Shown piece by piece: positions 5,398-7,276 of a DNA stretch of 7,276 nucleotides (its first letter is position 1; the number at the start of each line of letters is the position of its first letter). The position numbers and the translations under genes were made by a program. The DNA lies in NCBI GenBank assembly GCA_003217965.1, contig QHNB01000261.1, forward strand, positions 1 to 7,276, given 5' to 3'. Under the pieces are notes generated by a model, which saw nothing but the letters and a program-made list of their open reading frames with translations, was not told the DNA's origin and made no database searches. This DNA is from Verrucomicrobiota bacterium (GTDB lineage Bacteria > Verrucomicrobiota > Verrucomicrobiia > Chthoniobacterales > UBA10450).

Positions 5398-6143
5398 AAA
5401 AATTTCGAGAAATGAAACGGCGCGGGGAACGCATAACCGCGTTGACTGCCTACGATTACCCGACGGCGCGTCTGCTTGATGAAAGCGGGCTCGATATCAT
5501 CCTTGTAGGCGACTCAGTCGGAATGGTTGTGCTTGGTTACAAAGATACGACTCAGGTGACGCTCGATGAAATGTTGCATCACACCCGGGCCGTTCGGCGA
5601 GGAGTAAAGCGCGCGTTGCTTGTCGCCGACATTCCGATCCATACCTACGACACGCCTGAGCAGGCGCTTGAAACGGCGCGAGCGCTGAGGGATGTCGGAG
5701 CGGAAGCGGTGAAACTCGAAGGCGGCCTCAGCCACGTCCCGCAAATTGAGACAATCGTGGGCGCAGGCATTCCGTTCATGGCACACATCGGAATGCTGCC
5801 TCAGAGCGTGCGCGAGGAAGGTGGATATAAAGTCAAAGGCCGCTCCCGAGAGCAAGCGGATGCATTATTGCAGGATGCCCGTGCCGTCGAAGCAGCCGGC
5901 GCGTTTTCGGTTGTCTTGGAGATTGTCGCTCCAGACACGGCAAAGATGATCAGCGCCTCGATTGAGATTCCGACTATTGGGATTGGCTCGGGCAACGAGT
6001 GCGATGGGCAAATCCTGGTCACGCACGATTTAATCGGTCTGTTTCCGTGGTTTACGCCGAAGTTCGTCGCTCCGGAGGCGAATGTGGCGGAACAGATTCG
6101 AAAGGCCGCCTGGGGATTCGTCGACCGGACCCGGCGTGGTTGA
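5391..6143 (+). CDS. panB: 3-methyl-2-oxobutanoate hydroxymethyltransferase (ketopantoate synthase)
   Basis: PanB transfers a hydroxymethyl group from 5,10-methylene-tetrahydrofolate to 2-oxoisovalerate, making ketopantoate for pantothenate and CoA. The 250-residue barrel keeps the metal and substrate residues: Asp41 in 'VGDSVGMVVLGY', Asp80 in 'VADIP', Lys108 and Glu110 in 'AVKLEGG', and catalytic Glu177 in 'VLEIVA'. These match E. coli Asp45, Asp84, Lys112, Glu114 and Glu181 at a steady offset of four. It also has 'HIGMLPQSVREEGGYKVKGR' (132-151), 'IPTIGIGSGNECDGQILV' (193-210) and 'DLIGLF' (213-218). The ATG lies inside the last codons of folK. Sitting beside a folate gene is sensible because the enzyme uses a folate donor. 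No panC is in view. Confidence 0.96.
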   Translation: MVEKFREMKRRGERITALTAYDYPTARLLDESGLDIILVGDSVGMVVLGYKDTTQVTLDEMLHHTRAVRRGVKRALLVADIPIHTYDTPEQALETARALRDVGAEAVKLEGGLSHVPQIETIVGAGIPFMAHIGMLPQSVREEGGYKVKGRSREQADALLQDARAVEAAGAFSVVLEIVAPDTAKMISASIEIPTIGIGSGNECDGQILVTHDLIGLFPWFTPKFVAPEANVAEQIRKAAWGFVDRTRRG

Positions 6144-6174
6144 CAATCGAGCGGGGCTGCCGGTTCGTTTACGG

Positions 6175-7236
6175 ATGCGAGTTTCGGATTACGACGAACA
6201 CGAGGCGCTTCTGAACGCGACCGGCCAGCGGAACTGGCTCCTCTTCGGACTGGTCGTTTCCCTGATCCTGCACCTCTGCCTTTGCGCCTATTTTTATGGA
6301 GTGCGTTTTACTCCGGCGGAAGTGGCGCTGGCTCCATCGTCTCAGCCGCCAACCTTCAAAGTCAAAAGCGTCGAACCGCAGGCAGGTCTCGACAAGGCGA
6401 GTATGGATCAGTTGAATCCGGCCGCCAAACCCGAGCCGGACAAAACAGACCTCCAGTTACCCGATGAGAAGAAGTCGTTCGACCAATTGCTTCAAGATGT
6501 GCAGGCGACAACGGCGGTGCCGGACGACACCCAGAATGTCTTGCCGGATAAACCGCGAGTAGATCCGGCAGACGCAACTTCGATGTTGAGCGAAATCGAA
6601 CGAACCACAGCGCAGTCGCTGTCGAAAAGTCCAAACGGGACGCGTGAGCAAACGATGTTGAACGACTCCGCCGTGTCAGGCCGACCGCAACCGGCGTTGA
6701 GCGGGACTGAGCTGGCGACGAGCACAACGATCAAGCGTCCAAATAGTTTTACCAGCCAAATTCAGGCCGATAGTGCCGGGCCGAATAAAGGACGCAATCT
6801 AGGATTTAGCGACCTGGATTCGTTGCTCGCGCAAAAAGGTCCACTTGGATCCGGCACGGCGATCCGGATGCCAGACGACCAGCTTTTCCAATACGACAGC
6901 GCTGAATTGCAGGCGAGTTCGGTCGAACAACTGCAGAAACTTGGGACACTGATCAGACGGAATCCCAAAGCGACATTTTCGATCGAAGGTTACACGGATG
7001 CGTTCGGCTCCTACGAATACAATTTGGATCTGAGCCAGCGCCGGGCCGATAGCGTGAAAGATTATCTGGTCAATGTCATGGGAATTAACCCGGCTCAGAT
7101 TCAAACGCGTGGGTTTGGGGCGACCAAATTCCTGGTCGCGCCTCGGCCGGTGATGGATCCGTTGCAGGAAGAAGCAGAGATCAGACGACAGCAGCCGAAC
7201 CGGCGGGTTGTCATCGTTGTTCATACCAACGAATGA
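6175..7236 (+). CDS. inner-membrane-anchored OmpA-domain protein with TonB/TolA-like N-terminus
   Basis: This 353-residue protein has a short cytoplasmic start, one membrane helix at about 21-42 (no signal peptidase site seen), a long Pro/Gln/Asp/Lys-rich, probably disordered periplasmic linker (about 45-230), and an OmpA/Pal/MotB C-terminal domain at about 234-353. The domain keeps 'IEGYTDAFGSYEYNLDLSQR' (270-289): Asp275 and the arginines 289-290 correspond to the diaminopimelate-binding residues of OmpA-type domains. It closes with 'NRRVVIVV' (342-349). The membrane helix carries 'SLILH' (Ser29, His33), the SxxxH pattern of TonB/TolA. The domains are clear, but the exact role is not. ATG 6175 puts a normal short tail before the helix. 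A GTG at 6136 (overlapping panB) or an ATG at 6082 would extend it in the same frame. It is last in the visible operon. Confidence 0.85.
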   Translation: MRVSDYDEHEALLNATGQRNWLLFGLVVSLILHLCLCAYFYGVRFTPAEVALAPSSQPPTFKVKSVEPQAGLDKASMDQLNPAAKPEPDKTDLQLPDEKKSFDQLLQDVQATTAVPDDTQNVLPDKPRVDPADATSMLSEIERTTAQSLSKSPNGTREQTMLNDSAVSGRPQPALSGTELATSTTIKRPNSFTSQIQADSAGPNKGRNLGFSDLDSLLAQKGPLGSGTAIRMPDDQLFQYDSAELQASSVEQLQKLGTLIRRNPKATFSIEGYTDAFGSYEYNLDLSQRRADSVKDYLVNVMGINPAQIQTRGFGATKFLVAPRPVMDPLQEEAEIRRQQPNRRVVIVVHTNE

Positions 7237-7243
7237 ATCTTTT

Positions 7244-7276
7244 GTAGCGGTAATCTCCGAGCGTCTATATGGCGAC
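7244..7276. repeat. possible left arm of an intergenic palindrome, cut by the window edge
   Basis: Eight bases after the OmpA-domain stop, GTAGCGGTAATCTCCGAGCG begins a stretch that looks like the first arm of a long intergenic hairpin. Only one arm is in view, so pairing cannot be confirmed. It could equally be ordinary leader sequence of the next gene. Confidence 0.15.

Overview
The window is a bacterial chromosomal segment of compact biosynthetic genes. Three things point to Verrucomicrobiota, perhaps a Chthoniobacterales-type soil bacterium: the gene set, the short DapB with a 'KLDQGD' loop, and the inner-membrane-anchored OmpA-domain protein. This placement is inferred from the look of the proteins, with no search behind it, and is moderate at best.

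Layout. (1) 23-427: a Rid-family (YjgF/UK114) protein lacking the catalytic arginine of true RidA. (2) 428-931: about 500 bases without a convincing gene. This stretch holds a protein-like open frame directly after the Rid stop, an inverted repeat whose ends fit the integron attC core consensus, a possible 20-residue membrane peptide, a strong GC-rich stem-loop, and a protein-like fragment on the minus strand. (3) 932-1591, minus strand: queE, the radical-SAM 7-carboxy-7-deazaguanine synthase of the queuosine/7-deazaguanine pathway. (4) 1592-1783: a divergent spacer with a perfect 10-bp inverted repeat followed by a T-run on the queE strand. (5) 1784-7236, plus strand: trpA, dapF, dapA, dapB, folK, panB and an OmpA-domain gene. 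From dapF onward these genes abut or overlap and look like one operon.

How the genes work together. dapA, dapB and dapF serve the diaminopimelate/lysine pathway and so supply peptidoglycan. trpA is the indole-releasing half of tryptophan synthase. folK makes a folate precursor. panB makes ketopantoate for CoA and uses methylene-tetrahydrofolate, which gives a logical link to folK. The terminal gene has a TonB/TolA-like membrane anchor and a predicted peptidoglycan-binding domain, so it links the inner membrane to the wall whose precursor the dap genes make.

The most notable oddities are damaged reading frames in two core enzymes. dapA has lost roughly 25 residues and shifts frame near 4015-4025; its real C-terminus continues in another frame and overlaps the dapB start. 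trpA lacks its first ~20 residues, and a plausible N-terminus lies in a different frame just upstream. Either the assembly carries indels here or these genes are decaying. No previously undescribed multi-gene system is evident. No CRISPR array, tRNA, rRNA or transposase gene was seen.
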